A stretch of DNA of 64,000 bases, from positions 1-64,000 of the forward strand of contig CBINDO010000001.1 of assembly GCA_966249405.1 (NCBI GenBank). Direction: 5' to 3'. Position numbers and translations under genes: made by a program. The DNA is from SZUA-265 sp966249405. GTDB taxonomy: Bacteria > Myxococcota_A > Polyangia > Polyangiales > Polyangiaceae. The notes under the pieces are model-generated. The model saw only the letters and a program-made list of their open reading frames with translations, did not search any database and had not been told where the DNA came from. Shown here piece by piece: positions 25,409-34,784 of this stretch (within the stretch, counting starts at the first letter, position 1; every line of letters begins with the position of its first letter).

Positions 25409-27124
25409 ATGAAATGGTCGACACTGGAGTGCGCGAGTGGCGCCGCAACGGACGTACCGCGTTTGATTGAGCAGCTCACCGACGAAAAGGACCTTCGCCG
25501 CCTCCAAGCCTTCAGCTTGCTGCGCGGGCAACTTGCACTCGGTGGGCGGTGGTTCAGCGCAAGTGCACCCGCGATTCGCCTGTTGGTCGAGGTCGCGCAG
25601 CAGCCAGGAAAAGATCGGCATCGGCCGCTGTGGCTAGTGAGTGAAATCGCGACTGGTGGTCCCTGCCAGCCGTTCGTGGTGGTCGAATCACCGAACGGCT
25701 GTGACCCGCTGCAAACCGCGGTCCGCCAGGCCGTCAATGAGAGCGCCTCGGGGTTAACGCTGCTTCTCGGTGATGCGGAGGCCCGCGTTCGAGCGGCGGC
25801 GTGCGAAGTACTCGGACTCACGTCCGAAGGCCGAGAGCGGCTACTGCAACACGTCGAAAGTGAAGATGCCGAGCTACCAACGGCGAGCGCGATCGTGGCG
25901 TTGTCTTTGGACACAACATCGAAGGCACGCGTCCGGCCCTTGGTTGAACGGTACCTCGATGACGAGCGGGCCGTCGTTCGCTTGGCCGCGTGGTTTTCCG
26001 CCCTGAGAATCGACCTGGACGTAGCAGAACGCAGGGCACACGAGATGGTGCACCTTCTCTCCACGAACGAATGCCCCTGGGAGTTCGCGGGGAGATCCTT
26101 GTCGACGTTGTTGGCCAACCTTGCCGCACCGGTTGCGACCAGGCTTCGCCAGAGCGTGGCACGCTCACTTGCAAACGTGCTCTCTGACAGCCCCAAGCCA
26201 ACCGTCGCGCAGGAGTGCGAATGGCCGCGGTTGATCCTCTTCCTAGCGGGCATGCCAGTAGACTTTTCGTATGACCCGCGCGGATACGACCAAAGTCCGA
26301 AGATGCGGTTACCGGAAGAGGTCACCCCAGAGCAACGAGAGCTGCTGCTGAGCTTGAACGGCCGAGACCTTCGATTCGCAGGCACCGATGTGCCGTGGGA
26401 CACGTTGACTCGTCGGCGCTGGCTGGGTGCTACCGAGCCGACGGCGCTGGAGAAACGAGTCCCTTCGCGCAACGGGGGTCCGCTTTGGCCTGTGTGGAGA
26501 GCTTGGCAAGAGGTGCGAGAGCTTGAAGGTGAGCGCTCTCGCTGTCTGCCGGAAGATCTCTACCCACATCTCACGGGAGCCGAGCGAATCGAAGCTCTGC
26601 TGCTGGCCAGTCGCGACGCCTATGGTCTCAAAGCCCCCTGGAGCGACGAGGAGCGGCAGTTGGTCTCTACCTGGAGCGCAGAGCATCCAGACGCGTCCAT
26701 CGCCGTTGCCAGCCGATTTCTGGACGATGATCCTCCACAGACCTCGGAGCGAGCAGTCGCGGTGCGGATCTTGGTCCGCTCCAAGCGAGTGATGAGGCCG
26801 GAATGGGATGCGTGCGCGCTAACGATGGTCAAGAACCTCAAGCGGATAGATCTCGAACTGCTCGAGGCCATTCCATCCGACCGTCGTGAACCTATCGCAC
26901 TACAAGGGGCGGTCGATCTCATCGGGCTCGAACAGTCTCCCGAAGTCTTGCGCCTGGCGCCCACCGCTGCCGTCGCCGAGCGTTTTCTGGCCGCCATCGA
27001 TAGGTTCGCGGCAGCTGCCAAGGGCGACACCAAACGCCTCCTCGACACGGCCCGCAAAGGCATCGACGCGGTGGCGTCTCAACATCCACCCTTGCAGAAC
27101 GCGCTCGCAGAAAAGCGCGCCTGA
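25409..27124 (+). CDS. HEAT-repeat-like helical protein
   Basis: A 571-residue, apparently cytoplasmic protein made of repeated helical pairs (DLRRLQAFSLLRGQLALGG, LLGDAEARVRAAACEVLGL, DERAVVRLAAWFSALRIDL, SSKxLLANLAAPVATRL-like segments), consistent with HEAT or armadillo repeats acting as a protein-binding scaffold. ATG 25409 follows GGAGGAT. No enzymatic motif is visible. Alpha-solenoids of this kind next to a small odd secreted-like ORF can be immunity proteins of polymorphic toxins, but there is no direct evidence here. Confidence 0.7.
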   Translation: MKWSTLECASGAATDVPRLIEQLTDEKDLRRLQAFSLLRGQLALGGRWFSASAPAIRLLVEVAQQPGKDRHRPLWLVSEIATGGPCQPFVVVESPNGCDPLQTAVRQAVNESASGLTLLLGDAEARVRAAACEVLGLTSEGRERLLQHVESEDAELPTASAIVALSLDTTSKARVRPLVERYLDDERAVVRLAAWFSALRIDLDVAERRAHEMVHLLSTNECPWEFAGRSLSTLLANLAAPVATRLRQSVARSLANVLSDSPKPTVAQECEWPRLILFLAGMPVDFSYDPRGYDQSPKMRLPEEVTPEQRELLLSLNGRDLRFAGTDVPWDTLTRRRWLGATEPTALEKRVPSRNGGPLWPVWRAWQEVRELEGERSRCLPEDLYPHLTGAERIEALLLASRDAYGLKAPWSDEERQLVSTWSAEHPDASIAVASRFLDDDPPQTSERAVAVRILVRSKRVMRPEWDACALTMVKNLKRIDLELLEAIPSDRREPIALQGAVDLIGLEQSPEVLRLAPTAAVAERFLAAIDRFAAAAKGDTKRLLDTARKGIDAVASQHPPLQNALAEKRA

Positions 27125-27514
27125 GGCGGGGTCAAACGGCGCGACGTCCCGCGGTCCTCAATCCCACTTGGCGCCAACAACTCGGCGCACAGTGGCAGCA
27201 ACGCACCCAAGGCGGAGCATTGCAGCGTGGACGCGGCGGCTCCTCTGCCTGGGTTATGCCCGTCGCTTCACTGGCTCGAGCGACGCGGGCGCCGCTCTGC
27301 AATCATTCACCTCGGAGACAGACACGCTCGTCCGTGGCGCGCCAAGGGGCACTGGCTCAGCCACTGTCCGCGCCTGGTCATAGCGAGCTTACCGCAGGCG
27401 CCAAGCTGTGAAGGAGCTCGCGTACAATGTCAGCTGTCGGTGACGAGTCGACGCCGATGACACGCGGCGGAAGTTGCACTACCGCCGCGCCTTACTCGGG
27501 CCGTCGCGCTCGCC
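27125..27514. other. intergenic region between HEAT gene and asd
   Basis: 390 bases between convergent genes. Open frames here are short and Arg/Ala-rich with no recognisable domain. No strong hairpin was identified. Confidence 0.4.
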
Positions 27515-28555
27515 TCACTCGCGCCGCACTAGCCGCTCCGCGATCTGCACGGCGTTGAGCGCGGCGCCTTTGCGCAAGTTGTCGCCGGAGACGAACAACG
27601 CGAGACCGTGTTCGACGGTAGGGTCGCGACGGATGCGTCCGACCAAGGAAACGTCTTTGCCGGTGACTTCGAGAGGGTTGGGCAGCGAGCTCAGCTCCAC
27701 GCCGGGAGCACGGCGTAACAATTCGGTCGCCGTTTCGACGCTGAGTTCGCGGTCGAACTCGGCGTGGATCGACATCGAGTGGCCGGTGTACACGGGCACG
27801 CGCACGCACGTGGCGCTCACTGCGAGTTCCGGCAACTCCAAGATCTTCCTACTCTCGTCGCGCAACTTGATCTCCTCCTCGGTGTAACCCTCCTCCACCA
27901 CCTGGTAGTTGAGCGGCACGACGTTGAACGCGATCGGCACCGGCCACTTCTGTTTCGAGGGAAACTCGAGCGCCGCACCGTCGCGCATCAGCTCGGTGGA
28001 CGTCGCGGCGACGGCGCGGATCTGAGCGTCGAGTTCACGCACCCCCGCAATCCCCGCGCCCGAAACCGCCTGGTACGTACTCACGACCAGCCGCCGCAAA
28101 CCGGCAACGTCGTGCAGTGGTTTCAACACCGGCATCGCCGCCATCGTGGTGCAATTGGGGTTCGCGATCAGGCGTTTGGGTAACGAACTCAAGGTGTGTG
28201 CGTTGACTTCCGAAACGACGAGGGGCACTGCGGGATCACCGCGCCACGCCGACGAGTTGTCGATCACGATGGCGCCGGCCGCCGCGACGCGCGGCGCCAA
28301 TACGCGTGAGGTGGTGGCTCCCGCAGAGAAGAAGACGACGTCTAGCCCCGCGTAATCCGCCTGCTCGGCGTCCTCCACAGTGATCTCGCGTTCGCCCCAG
28401 CGGATGCGCTTACCCGCGGACCGCGACGATGCGAAGAGTCGCAACGAACCGACGGGAAAAGCGCGCTCTCTCAGGATCGAGAGCAAGAACTCACCGACCA
28501 AGCCCGTGGCACCAACGATTCCAACGGCACAGTGAGCCGAAATACTGTCATTCAT
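27515..28555 (-). CDS. asd: aspartate-semialdehyde dehydrogenase
   Basis: A 346-residue enzyme that reduces beta-aspartyl phosphate to the semialdehyde with NADPH, the branch to lysine/diaminopimelate, threonine and methionine. The nucleotide loop GIVGATGLVGE lies at ~12-22 and the catalytic Cys in ANPNCTTMAAMPVL (~Cys135). QAVSGAGIAGVRELDAQ is the usual active-site block. Length is normal. Start is ATG 28555, with AAGGAG upstream. A 10-base-pair hairpin lies 40-70 bases before the ATG. Confidence 0.95.
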   Translation of the reverse strand: MNDSISAHCAVGIVGATGLVGEFLLSILRERAFPVGSLRLFASSRSAGKRIRWGEREITVEDAEQADYAGLDVVFFSAGATTSRVLAPRVAAAGAIVIDNSSAWRGDPAVPLVVSEVNAHTLSSLPKRLIANPNCTTMAAMPVLKPLHDVAGLRRLVVSTYQAVSGAGIAGVRELDAQIRAVAATSTELMRDGAALEFPSKQKWPVPIAFNVVPLNYQVVEEGYTEEEIKLRDESRKILELPELAVSATCVRVPVYTGHSMSIHAEFDRELSVETATELLRRAPGVELSSLPNPLEVTGKDVSLVGRIRRDPTVEHGLALFVSGDNLRKGAALNAVQIAERLVRRE

Positions 28556-28915
28556 GGGTTAATTCTCCTTTTCGAAACTGGAGACGGCACCCATCACGAA
28601 GGCCCGTCCCTCGGGGCCTTCGTCGTTGTTGCGTCGCTACCTACTCGATTGCTGCGACGGCAAACACGCTCGGCCCACGATACGTGGTCGGCTTCGTCGT
28701 CGTAGTTTGTTTGGCTGCGCAGCGCGACATGCGTCGGAGTATCTAGCACGCAACTGGACACCGGCGCCAGGTGGTTTTCGGCGAGCTGCAGACGCACGAG
28801 CTTGTGGCGCCCACGAACTCTGCCACCCGCGACCACTCGATTCGCGGTAGAAGGACGGCAAGTCGGGAATGTTGCACGAACTCTCGGGCAAGAACTCCGC
28901 AGCTCGCGAGAAACG
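28556..28915. other. divergent region between asd and alpha/beta hydrolase
   Basis: 360 bases containing the hairpin at 28596-28623 and presumably both divergent promoters. No additional gene is supported; frames on either strand are antisense extensions. Confidence 0.45.
28596..28623 (-). promoter_or_regulatory. leader hairpin upstream of asd
   Basis: ACGAAGGCCC (28596-28605) is a perfect inverted repeat of GGGCCTTCGT (28614-28623), in the likely untranslated leader of asd on the minus strand. No T-run follows in that direction, so it is not a typical attenuator. It could also be a terminator read from either strand. Confidence 0.4.
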
Positions 28916-29851
28916 ATGACGAACCTCTACGACGAAACGACCATCCTGACCCTGCCCCACGCCGAAGGTGGCCAGGACGAAATCACGGCCTACGTTCGAA
29001 CGTCGAATCACCCCCATCGACCGAAGTGCCTGTTCATTCACGGCAATCCCGGGTGTCTGCTCGATTGGGCGCACCTCATTCCGCGGCTCTCGAACGTAGC
29101 CGACGTCGCGGCGATCGATCTCCCCGGGTTCGGAAGGAGTGCACGCCGCAACGCAACGCCGGAGGCGGTCGATCTGGAGCACCTGGCTACGAGCGTCGTC
29201 GGTGCGGCGGATGCCCTGGGTTGGCACGAGCCGATTTTCCTCGTCGGCCACAGCCATGGCGGGGGCGTCGCGCAGATGGTGGCGGCTCGTCATCCGGCGC
29301 GAGTCGCCGGGCTGGTGCTCATCGCGTCACTCGGCGCGACGATGCACCCGAGTTACCGCGCGTTGTCGTTGCCGGGCATGGCGCCCTTGATGCGCGGCGC
29401 GGGTCTCCTATTCGGCGTGCGTTTACTCAGACCCATGAGTCGCCTCATCCTCGGGCAGATCATGCGCGACATCTTCGCGCCCGAAGGTGTCCCCGCGGCG
29501 ACACTCGAACGTGAGCTCGACACCTTCGCGTCGCGCCCCGAAATACTGGTGACCATGGTTCACGTGGCGCTCGGTGATCCATGCGCCCAACTGCGCGCGG
29601 CGGCACCCTCGATCCGATGTCCCACCCTGTTCATCCACGGGAGCAAAGACAAACTGGTTCCCTCTGCTTACGCCCAGGCGCTGCGTGAACGCATCTTGGA
29701 GGCCGGCGGCAGTTGTCGCTTCGAGCTCGTCGGTGCAGCGGGCCACATGCTGATCATCCGGCAAGCCGAACACGTCGGCAACCGCATCCGCGCGCACCTC
29801 GAGATCAACTGGAAGACGCCGAAATCTGCCACCTCCGCGCCTGCGTCGTGA
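28916..29851 (+). CDS. alpha/beta-hydrolase
   Basis: A 311-residue hydrolase. The oxyanion segment is LFIHGNPGCLLDW, the nucleophile elbow GHSHGGG (Ser after GH), the acid Asp probably in FIHGSKDKLVPS, and the catalytic His in AAGHMLIIRQ near the C-terminus. This fits epoxide hydrolase, haloalkane dehalogenase or ester hydrolase families; the substrate cannot be told. ATG 28916 (MTNLYDE) is chosen; the frame is open from 28802. It is convergent with the Mla-type operon. Confidence 0.85.
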   Translation: MTNLYDETTILTLPHAEGGQDEITAYVRTSNHPHRPKCLFIHGNPGCLLDWAHLIPRLSNVADVAAIDLPGFGRSARRNATPEAVDLEHLATSVVGAADALGWHEPIFLVGHSHGGGVAQMVAARHPARVAGLVLIASLGATMHPSYRALSLPGMAPLMRGAGLLFGVRLLRPMSRLILGQIMRDIFAPEGVPAATLERELDTFASRPEILVTMVHVALGDPCAQLRAAAPSIRCPTLFIHGSKDKLVPSAYAQALRERILEAGGSCRFELVGAAGHMLIIRQAEHVGNRIRAHLEINWKTPKSATSAPAS

Positions 29852-29896
29852 AGCGAGGCCTCCAACGCTACCAGCTCACGCCGCAGCACCTAGCCG

Positions 29897-30550
29897 TCAC
29901 TCGGCGACGGTCGGAGTGCTCAACTGAGTGACGTGAGAGGCCCCTTCACGCTGCTCCGCAGCTACCGCGCGCAGTTCGAGCCGCACCGCGCTGGCCACCT
30001 CGTTCAAGGCGTGGCCGAAGGCGGCGACGAGCGCGACCTCGGGCCCTTCCTTGTTCGCGGTTACCGGCACGTCCACGACCAAACGTCGCTCACGAACCAC
30101 GACCTGCTGATCCGCGATCGCGACGTACACCGCGACGCGCGCCCGGGGCTGTCCGTACTTGAGCTCCTCGAAGGCCTGGAGCTCGACGTTGACCGTATAC
30201 GCCGGGTCGGTGATCCCGCGACGCATCTCCGTACCGGAGAACAATGCGTCGTCGATGGCTCGGTCTAGGTATACGTCCGGAGGTTCCGTCCAACGCAACG
30301 TGTCGTAATACGCGACTTCCGACTCGCTTCGGCGGTAGGCGATGGTTTCGGTCAAATGTTCGGCCACCTCCACCCGGTTGACGCGAACGAGCAGCGGCGC
30401 CGTCGTCGAAGCGGGCTCGGCCGTGGTGAGCTCCCGATACGGCGGCGCGAAGTAGCGCAACGTCAGCGGCTCGGCTTTGTTCGTCAGCGCACAGCCTACG
30501 CTCAACCAGGCGTTAGCCGAAAACACAACCAACCTGATGTATGCACTCAT
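29897..30550 (-). CDS. PqiC/ABC auxiliary-type lipoprotein of Mla-like operon
   Basis: A 217-residue protein with a leader ending SVGC and a domain typical of ABC transporter auxiliary lipoproteins (PqiC/DUF330): LRYFAPPYREL, LLVRVNRVEVAEHLTETIAYR, VAYYDTLRWTEPPDVYLDRAI. It probably attaches to the inner leaflet of the outer membrane or to the MlaD complex. It overlaps the end of the MlaD gene by four bases and is the last gene of the operon. Confidence 0.85.
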   Translation of the reverse strand: MSAYIRLVVFSANAWLSVGCALTNKAEPLTLRYFAPPYRELTTAEPASTTAPLLVRVNRVEVAEHLTETIAYRRSESEVAYYDTLRWTEPPDVYLDRAIDDALFSGTEMRRGITDPAYTVNVELQAFEELKYGQPRARVAVYVAIADQQVVVRERRLVVDVPVTANKEGPEVALVAAFGHALNEVASAVRLELRAVAAEQREGASHVTQLSTPTVAE

Positions 30551-31491
30551 CTCTCACCCACCTTCCGACCCTTGAGCAACATGTCCGGCTCGCGCTCCAA
30601 GCTGTCGGCGAGCCTGCGAAACGAACGCGCGGCGCTGCGCACTTCCTTGAGCACCGCGTCCATTTCTGGGGTCAAGGCCTGCATCCCCAGCGCTACGTGT
30701 CTCACGGAAGTCAAGGACCCTTGGGCGCTCATGAGCACGCCGTCGTCGGAGACGATGCGCTCGATCGCGCCGTCGACGTTGCTGGCCGTTTTGCTCAACG
30801 CCGCCAGGGTCGTTCGGAGCTCACGAGTCGTGTCCGGGAGGCTCGAGCCCATGAGCTGCGAATTGATGACGGCCATGGTCTTGCTGGTCTCGTCGAGGGT
30901 GCGCGCCAGCTTGTCTGGCACCTGCGCCTCGTTGAACGTCGTCAATGTGGCCTGGATCTGAGCGAGGGCCAGATTGGCGCGTTCGGCGACCGCGGGTAAC
31001 TCGTCGGAAGCATCGACGACCGATTGCTCGATCTGGCTGATCGTCGAGGGGAAAGACGGCAGATACCGCTGCGGCGGTGCGAACGGCAGCGGCAGCGCCG
31101 GATGTTTGACGGGATCGAAGAAGTCGATGAGCACGAAGCGATGCCCGGTGAGACCCATCTGCGCGAGCTGCGTCCGCAACACGCCGTCGGTCTCGGCTGC
31201 GCGCTCGGTCAAGAGCTGCTCGGAGACATCCGACTCGAGCTCCATCTCTACTCCGACCAGCTTTCCTCCTGGTGCGACGTGCACCTCTTTGACAGCGCCG
31301 AGCATGACGCCGCGAAACTTGACCGGCGCCCCCACTTCGAGACCCTGTACCGACTCGTCGAAGTAAGTGACGTAGTTGACGGTCTTGGTTCCCCAACGCT
31401 GAGCGCCAATGACGAGCAGCAGTACGACCAACGTCGCTCCGCCGAGCAACACGAACAGCCCAATCTTCCAGTGGTTGGTTCCGGTGGCCAT
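30547..31491 (-). CDS. MlaD-family lipid transport protein
   Basis: A 314-residue protein with one N-terminal membrane helix (KIGLFVLLGGATLVVLLLVIG) and an MCE/MlaD domain (YVTYFDESVQGLEVGAPVKFRGVMLGAVKEV). A long C-terminal helical part (ERANLALAQIQATLTTFNEAQ, MQALTPEMDAVLKEVRSAARSF) may form a coiled tube. It binds phospholipid and passes it between membranes. It lies three bases after the ATPase gene and overlaps the lipoprotein gene downstream. Confidence 0.88.
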   Translation of the reverse strand: MATGTNHWKIGLFVLLGGATLVVLLLVIGAQRWGTKTVNYVTYFDESVQGLEVGAPVKFRGVMLGAVKEVHVAPGGKLVGVEMELESDVSEQLLTERAAETDGVLRTQLAQMGLTGHRFVLIDFFDPVKHPALPLPFAPPQRYLPSFPSTISQIEQSVVDASDELPAVAERANLALAQIQATLTTFNEAQVPDKLARTLDETSKTMAVINSQLMGSSLPDTTRELRTTLAALSKTASNVDGAIERIVSDDGVLMSAQGSLTSVRHVALGMQALTPEMDAVLKEVRSAARSFRRLADSLEREPDMLLKGRKVGER

Positions 31492-31494
31492 GAT

Positions 31495-32229
31495 TTACGC
31501 CGCGCTCCTACCAAAAAACCTCTTCACCCGTTCGTCGGTGGCACCCTTTGCCAGGGCTTTGGGGCTACCGCTGGCGATGATGCCTTTGCTCTCTTTGTCC
31601 AACATGATGCACGTCCTACCGACTCTCAGAATGCTCGCGAGTTCGTGGGTCACCATCACGATCGTGATCCCCAACGTCTCGTTGAGAACGAGGATGAGCT
31701 CGTCGAGCTCCGCCGAGGTGATCGGATCGAGACCCGCCGATGGCTCGTCCAAAAACAAGATCTCCGGCTCCAGCGCGAGCGCCCGAGCAATCGCGGCCCG
31801 TTTGCGCATACCGCCGGAGAGTTCGCTGGGCAGCTTCTCTTCGGAACCCTCCATGCCAACCATCGCCAGCTTGGCGCGGACGATGGCCGCTATCGCGGGC
31901 TCTGGTAGCGACGTCCACTCACGCAACGAAAACGCGACGTTGTCGGCCACCGTCATCGAGCCGAACAACGCGGCGGACTGGAACGCGACGCCGATCATCG
32001 GCGAGCCACCGAGCAGTTCGTCACTCGTGCGGCCCTTGACGAGGATCGTCCCCTTCGTGGGCTTGTCCAACCCGATGAGGGTGCGCAACAACGTGCTCTT
32101 GCCACAACCGCTGCCGCCGAGCACGACGAAGATGTCGCCCCTGTTTACCGAAAACGATACGTCATCGAGGAGCGTAACCGCGCCTCGCGCGAGCGTGAGC
32201 CCGTTCACCTGGATGACTTCGTTAGTCAT
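31495..32229 (-). CDS. MlaF-type ABC ATPase
   Basis: A 244-residue ABC ATPase. Walker A is GGSGCGKST (~38-46), the signature is LPSELSGGMRKR, and Walker B is ILFLDEPSAGLD followed by MVTHE. It drives lipid transport with the MlaE permease encoded just upstream. ATG 32229 overlaps the permease stop (ATGA, 32226-32229). The frame is open to 32688, but that part is antisense-like and lies inside the permease gene. Confidence 0.92.
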   Translation of the reverse strand: MTNEVIQVNGLTLARGAVTLLDDVSFSVNRGDIFVVLGGSGCGKSTLLRTLIGLDKPTKGTILVKGRTSDELLGGSPMIGVAFQSAALFGSMTVADNVAFSLREWTSLPEPAIAAIVRAKLAMVGMEGSEEKLPSELSGGMRKRAAIARALALEPEILFLDEPSAGLDPITSAELDELILVLNETLGITIVMVTHELASILRVGRTCIMLDKESKGIIASGSPKALAKGATDERVKRFFGRSAA

Positions 32230-33425
32230 AACAAGAAAGACTCCATCAAGACCGTGAAGATCGCGTCGAGCACGATCAGACTGAATAGAATCGTCACGAC
32301 CGCCGACGTCGTGCGTTGACCCACTTCGGCTGCGCCACCGCTGACCGACAACCCGCGCTCGCAGGCAATCAGGGCGCACGCCGCCGCGAACGCGACCGAC
32401 TTGACGAGACCCGACACCACGTCCACGACCCTGACTGCTTGGCTCATCTCGGTGAGGAACGCCTGCGGGCTCACACCCAGCTTGAGCGCGGCGACCACCA
32501 CGCCACCAGCGATACCGATGCCGTCTGCGATGAGCGTGAGGATCGGCGCGACCGCCACGAGCCCCAGCAGTCGAGGCATCACGAGGTATTGGATTGGATA
32601 CATGCCAAGCGTGCGGAGCGCGTCCACCTCTTCGCCGACCTTCATCGTGCCGAGTTCGGCGGCGAAGGCGGCACCGCTTCGCCCGCAAACCACGATCGCC
32701 GTCATCAGCGGCGCGAGCTCGCGTACGACCGCAATTCCGACGAGATCGGCGACGAGGATGTTGGCGCCAAATCGCTCGAGCTGCCGAGCGCTCTGGTACG
32801 CCATCACGAAGCCCACCAAGAAGTTGATGAGCAGCACGATGGGGACGGCGTCGGCGCCCGCGCGCTCGGCGGTCAACGCCGCGTCGCGCAGGTTGTAACG
32901 CCGCAACGAGAAGCGCTCACGAAAGATGGTTACGCTGAGCTCGCCGATGAAAGCGCAGCCATCCTTGAATCCACCCCACAAGTTTACTGTCGCTTGACCG
33001 AGCTGAGTCAGCACTCCGCGCGGCCTCCGGTCGGTGCGTCGGTGGCGCCGCTTGCGGATGTGCAACGAGTACAACTTTTGGAGATCGGCGTTCGCGCCGC
33101 GGAGCTCGAGAGGGATCCGCCGCTTCTCGAGATGACGCTGGAGGTGCGCGACGATGGCCACGCACGCCGAATCCATGGACTCGAGTTCAGTCACCTCGAC
33201 GACCACCTTGGGCGGCGGTGGTCCTTCGAGCAGCGCGTTTACTTTGGCCCACAACACGGGAGCTAGGTCGATGTCGAGCTTCCCAGTGAGCTCGATCACC
33301 GTGGCTTCGCCGTCGTTCGTCGCGCGCCACCAAGCCACGCTGCGGGGCGGGAGATCTTCGGTCGCGTAAGGTACGGCGGCAGCGTTAGACACTTGTGAGA
33401 ACCACCGTTGCACCTTGCATGCCAA
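32226..33425 (-). CDS. MlaE-type permease with N-terminal STAS domain
   Basis: A 399-residue protein. Residues ~38-118 form a STAS-like domain (ATVIELTGKLDIDLAPVLWAKV, KVVVEVTELESMDSACVAIVAHLQ). A permease domain with five or so helices follows, holding VRELAPLMTAIVVCGRSGAAFAAELG and MKVGEEVDALRTLG, typical of MlaE. In Escherichia coli the STAS domain is the separate MlaB subunit, so this is an MlaB-MlaE fusion. It leads the permease, ATPase, MlaD and lipoprotein operon. A palindrome at 33460-33486 lies upstream. Confidence 0.92.
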   Translation of the reverse strand: MACKVQRWFSQVSNAAAVPYATEDLPPRSVAWWRATNDGEATVIELTGKLDIDLAPVLWAKVNALLEGPPPPKVVVEVTELESMDSACVAIVAHLQRHLEKRRIPLELRGANADLQKLYSLHIRKRRHRRTDRRPRGVLTQLGQATVNLWGGFKDGCAFIGELSVTIFRERFSLRRYNLRDAALTAERAGADAVPIVLLINFLVGFVMAYQSARQLERFGANILVADLVGIAVVRELAPLMTAIVVCGRSGAAFAAELGTMKVGEEVDALRTLGMYPIQYLVMPRLLGLVAVAPILTLIADGIGIAGGVVVAALKLGVSPQAFLTEMSQAVRVVDVVSGLVKSVAFAAACALIACERGLSVSGGAAEVGQRTTSAVVTILFSLIVLDAIFTVLMESFLL

Positions 33426-33459
33426 GGTCGGATGACGTGAACGTGACAGAAATTAGGCC

Positions 33460-33486
33460 GCGCCGTGACGTGGCACGTCGCGGCGC
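33460..33486. promoter_or_regulatory. 27-base near-perfect palindrome upstream of Mla operon
   Basis: Arms GCGCCGTGACGTG (33460-33472) and CACGTCGCGGCGC (33474-33486) are inverted repeats with one mismatch around a central G. It sits 35-61 bases before the mlaE-type ATG. It could be a dimeric regulator operator or a strong leader hairpin. Confidence 0.5.
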
Positions 33487-33707
33487 GCGCCAACTCGTCA
33501 CGACTACCCCGTGGCGGAAGTCCTCTTTCGCCACGGGTGTCGTGAACCAACGTCACAGCCCGGCGCAGCTTCCGCAAGGTCTTGCGTCCCACCGCAGCGG
33601 AAGCGCGACGGCGTACGGCGCGGCGCGGCGCGCATCGAACCTACCGGCGCGCACGGTCCAACCTACTCGGACCGCTGTGCGGCGACCCTAGGCGTCCTTG
33701 CGACGTC

Positions 33708-34784
33708 TCACGGCGAAGCCGGCTCTACGCCTACGACGTCGATGTAGATCCATTGGCCATTGCGTCCGTCCGTCTGGAGCGGTTGACTGAATCCGTCGGG
33801 AGCGGGGTCGGCGTTGCCGAGATCTACCACGAGCGCACCACCTGGCCCCGTGCCTTGCGACGGACGCGCCGCTGAGCCGACGTTCTGGATCTGCGTGCAG
33901 TTCGAGTCGTAGGCCCTGAACTCGAGTTGGGAGCCCCCCTTCGCGCGAACGGTCGCGGTGTAGTCGAGCGCCCAAACCTCGTGCCCTTCGTTCGACTCGT
34001 CTCTCGCATTCAAGAAGTAGTTGTTGCCGTCGTCGGCGGCGTTGGGCACGCCTTCGACCGCTGGTGTCACACGCAGCGAATACACGTTGTAGTTGCCGGC
34101 TTGGAACGATCCGCCCTCGTACCAGAAGTCCTTGTTGCTTTGCGCGTTCGACGTCGTGCCCTGACGGCGTGCCCCGCCGGTGTAGCCTTTGCGCAACTCG
34201 ACGACACCGTAAACATGCAACATCAACTCGTAGACGACGTCCTGGTCACCTTGGAGCGTCACGGTCGTCTTCTGCTCGAACTCGTTGTTGACGCAGCCAC
34301 CGGGGTGACACTCGTCCGCCGCTTCGCTCGAGGCGCACTCACCCTTGTAGAGTAACCCCTCCATCATGCCGGCAAACTCGCCAGGGACGAGCGCGGCGGG
34401 CTCGGAGCTGACCGCCTCCGACGAGCTCGCTTGGACGTTGGAACTGGCAACAGAGCTCGGTTCCGAGCTGGGCGCAGACGTCTCACCAAGGCTGGACACG
34501 TCGTGCTCGGTCGAAGAAGTGGTGCTCGAGGTGCCAGAAGAAGAGGTGGTGCTGGTCTGCGACGAGGTCGCGTCGACGGACGCACTGGGCGCCGCAGTAG
34601 TCGTCGGGTTGGACGTCGAAGAAGGCGCCGGGGGAACCGTACCGGGCGGAGGTGCGACACTCCCCGTCGTCGAGACGGTGGTGGACGTGTTGCTCGCGGG
34701 CGGATCGGTCTCACCGCACGCGGTCAACGCGGCGACGAAAAGGGGGATCGAAACGGTGAGACAACTAGCACGCGATGCTGACAT
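33708..34784 (-). CDS. exported Ser/Thr-rich lipoprotein
   Basis: A 358-residue protein with a leader ending VAALTAC, a ~120-residue Ser/Thr/Pro linker (STTSSSGTSSTTSS-like), and a ~200-residue beta-rich domain. The latter has GMMEGLLYKGEC, ECHPGGCVNNEFEQKT, VYELMLHVYGVVELRKGYTGG, DFWYEGG and VWALDYTATVRAKGG. No family is recognised. The Cys residues suggest disulfides. ATG 34784 is chosen for its signal peptide. It is divergent from the cupin gene. Confidence 0.75.
   Translation of the reverse strand: MSASRASCLTVSIPLFVAALTACGETDPPASNTSTTVSTTGSVAPPPGTVPPAPSSTSNPTTTAAPSASVDATSSQTSTTSSSGTSSTTSSTEHDVSSLGETSAPSSEPSSVASSNVQASSSEAVSSEPAALVPGEFAGMMEGLLYKGECASSEAADECHPGGCVNNEFEQKTTVTLQGDQDVVYELMLHVYGVVELRKGYTGGARRQGTTSNAQSNKDFWYEGGSFQAGNYNVYSLRVTPAVEGVPNAADDGNNYFLNARDESNEGHEVWALDYTATVRAKGGSQLEFRAYDSNCTQIQNVGSAARPSQGTGPGGALVVDLGNADPAPDGFSQPLQTDGRNGQWIYIDVVGVEPASP

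Noticed and set aside
25198..26472. Long minus-strand frame inside the HEAT-repeat gene
   Set aside because: It is Arg/Ser-rich without domains and fully antisense to a gene with a good ribosome site.
28596..28623. asd leader hairpin as a riboswitch
   Set aside because: Only a simple stem is visible; no lysine-riboswitch-like core or terminator T-run was found.
31495..32688. Longer start for the MlaF-type ATPase
   Set aside because: The extra 153 residues would lie inside the permease gene and look antisense; ATG 32229 gives the standard family length.
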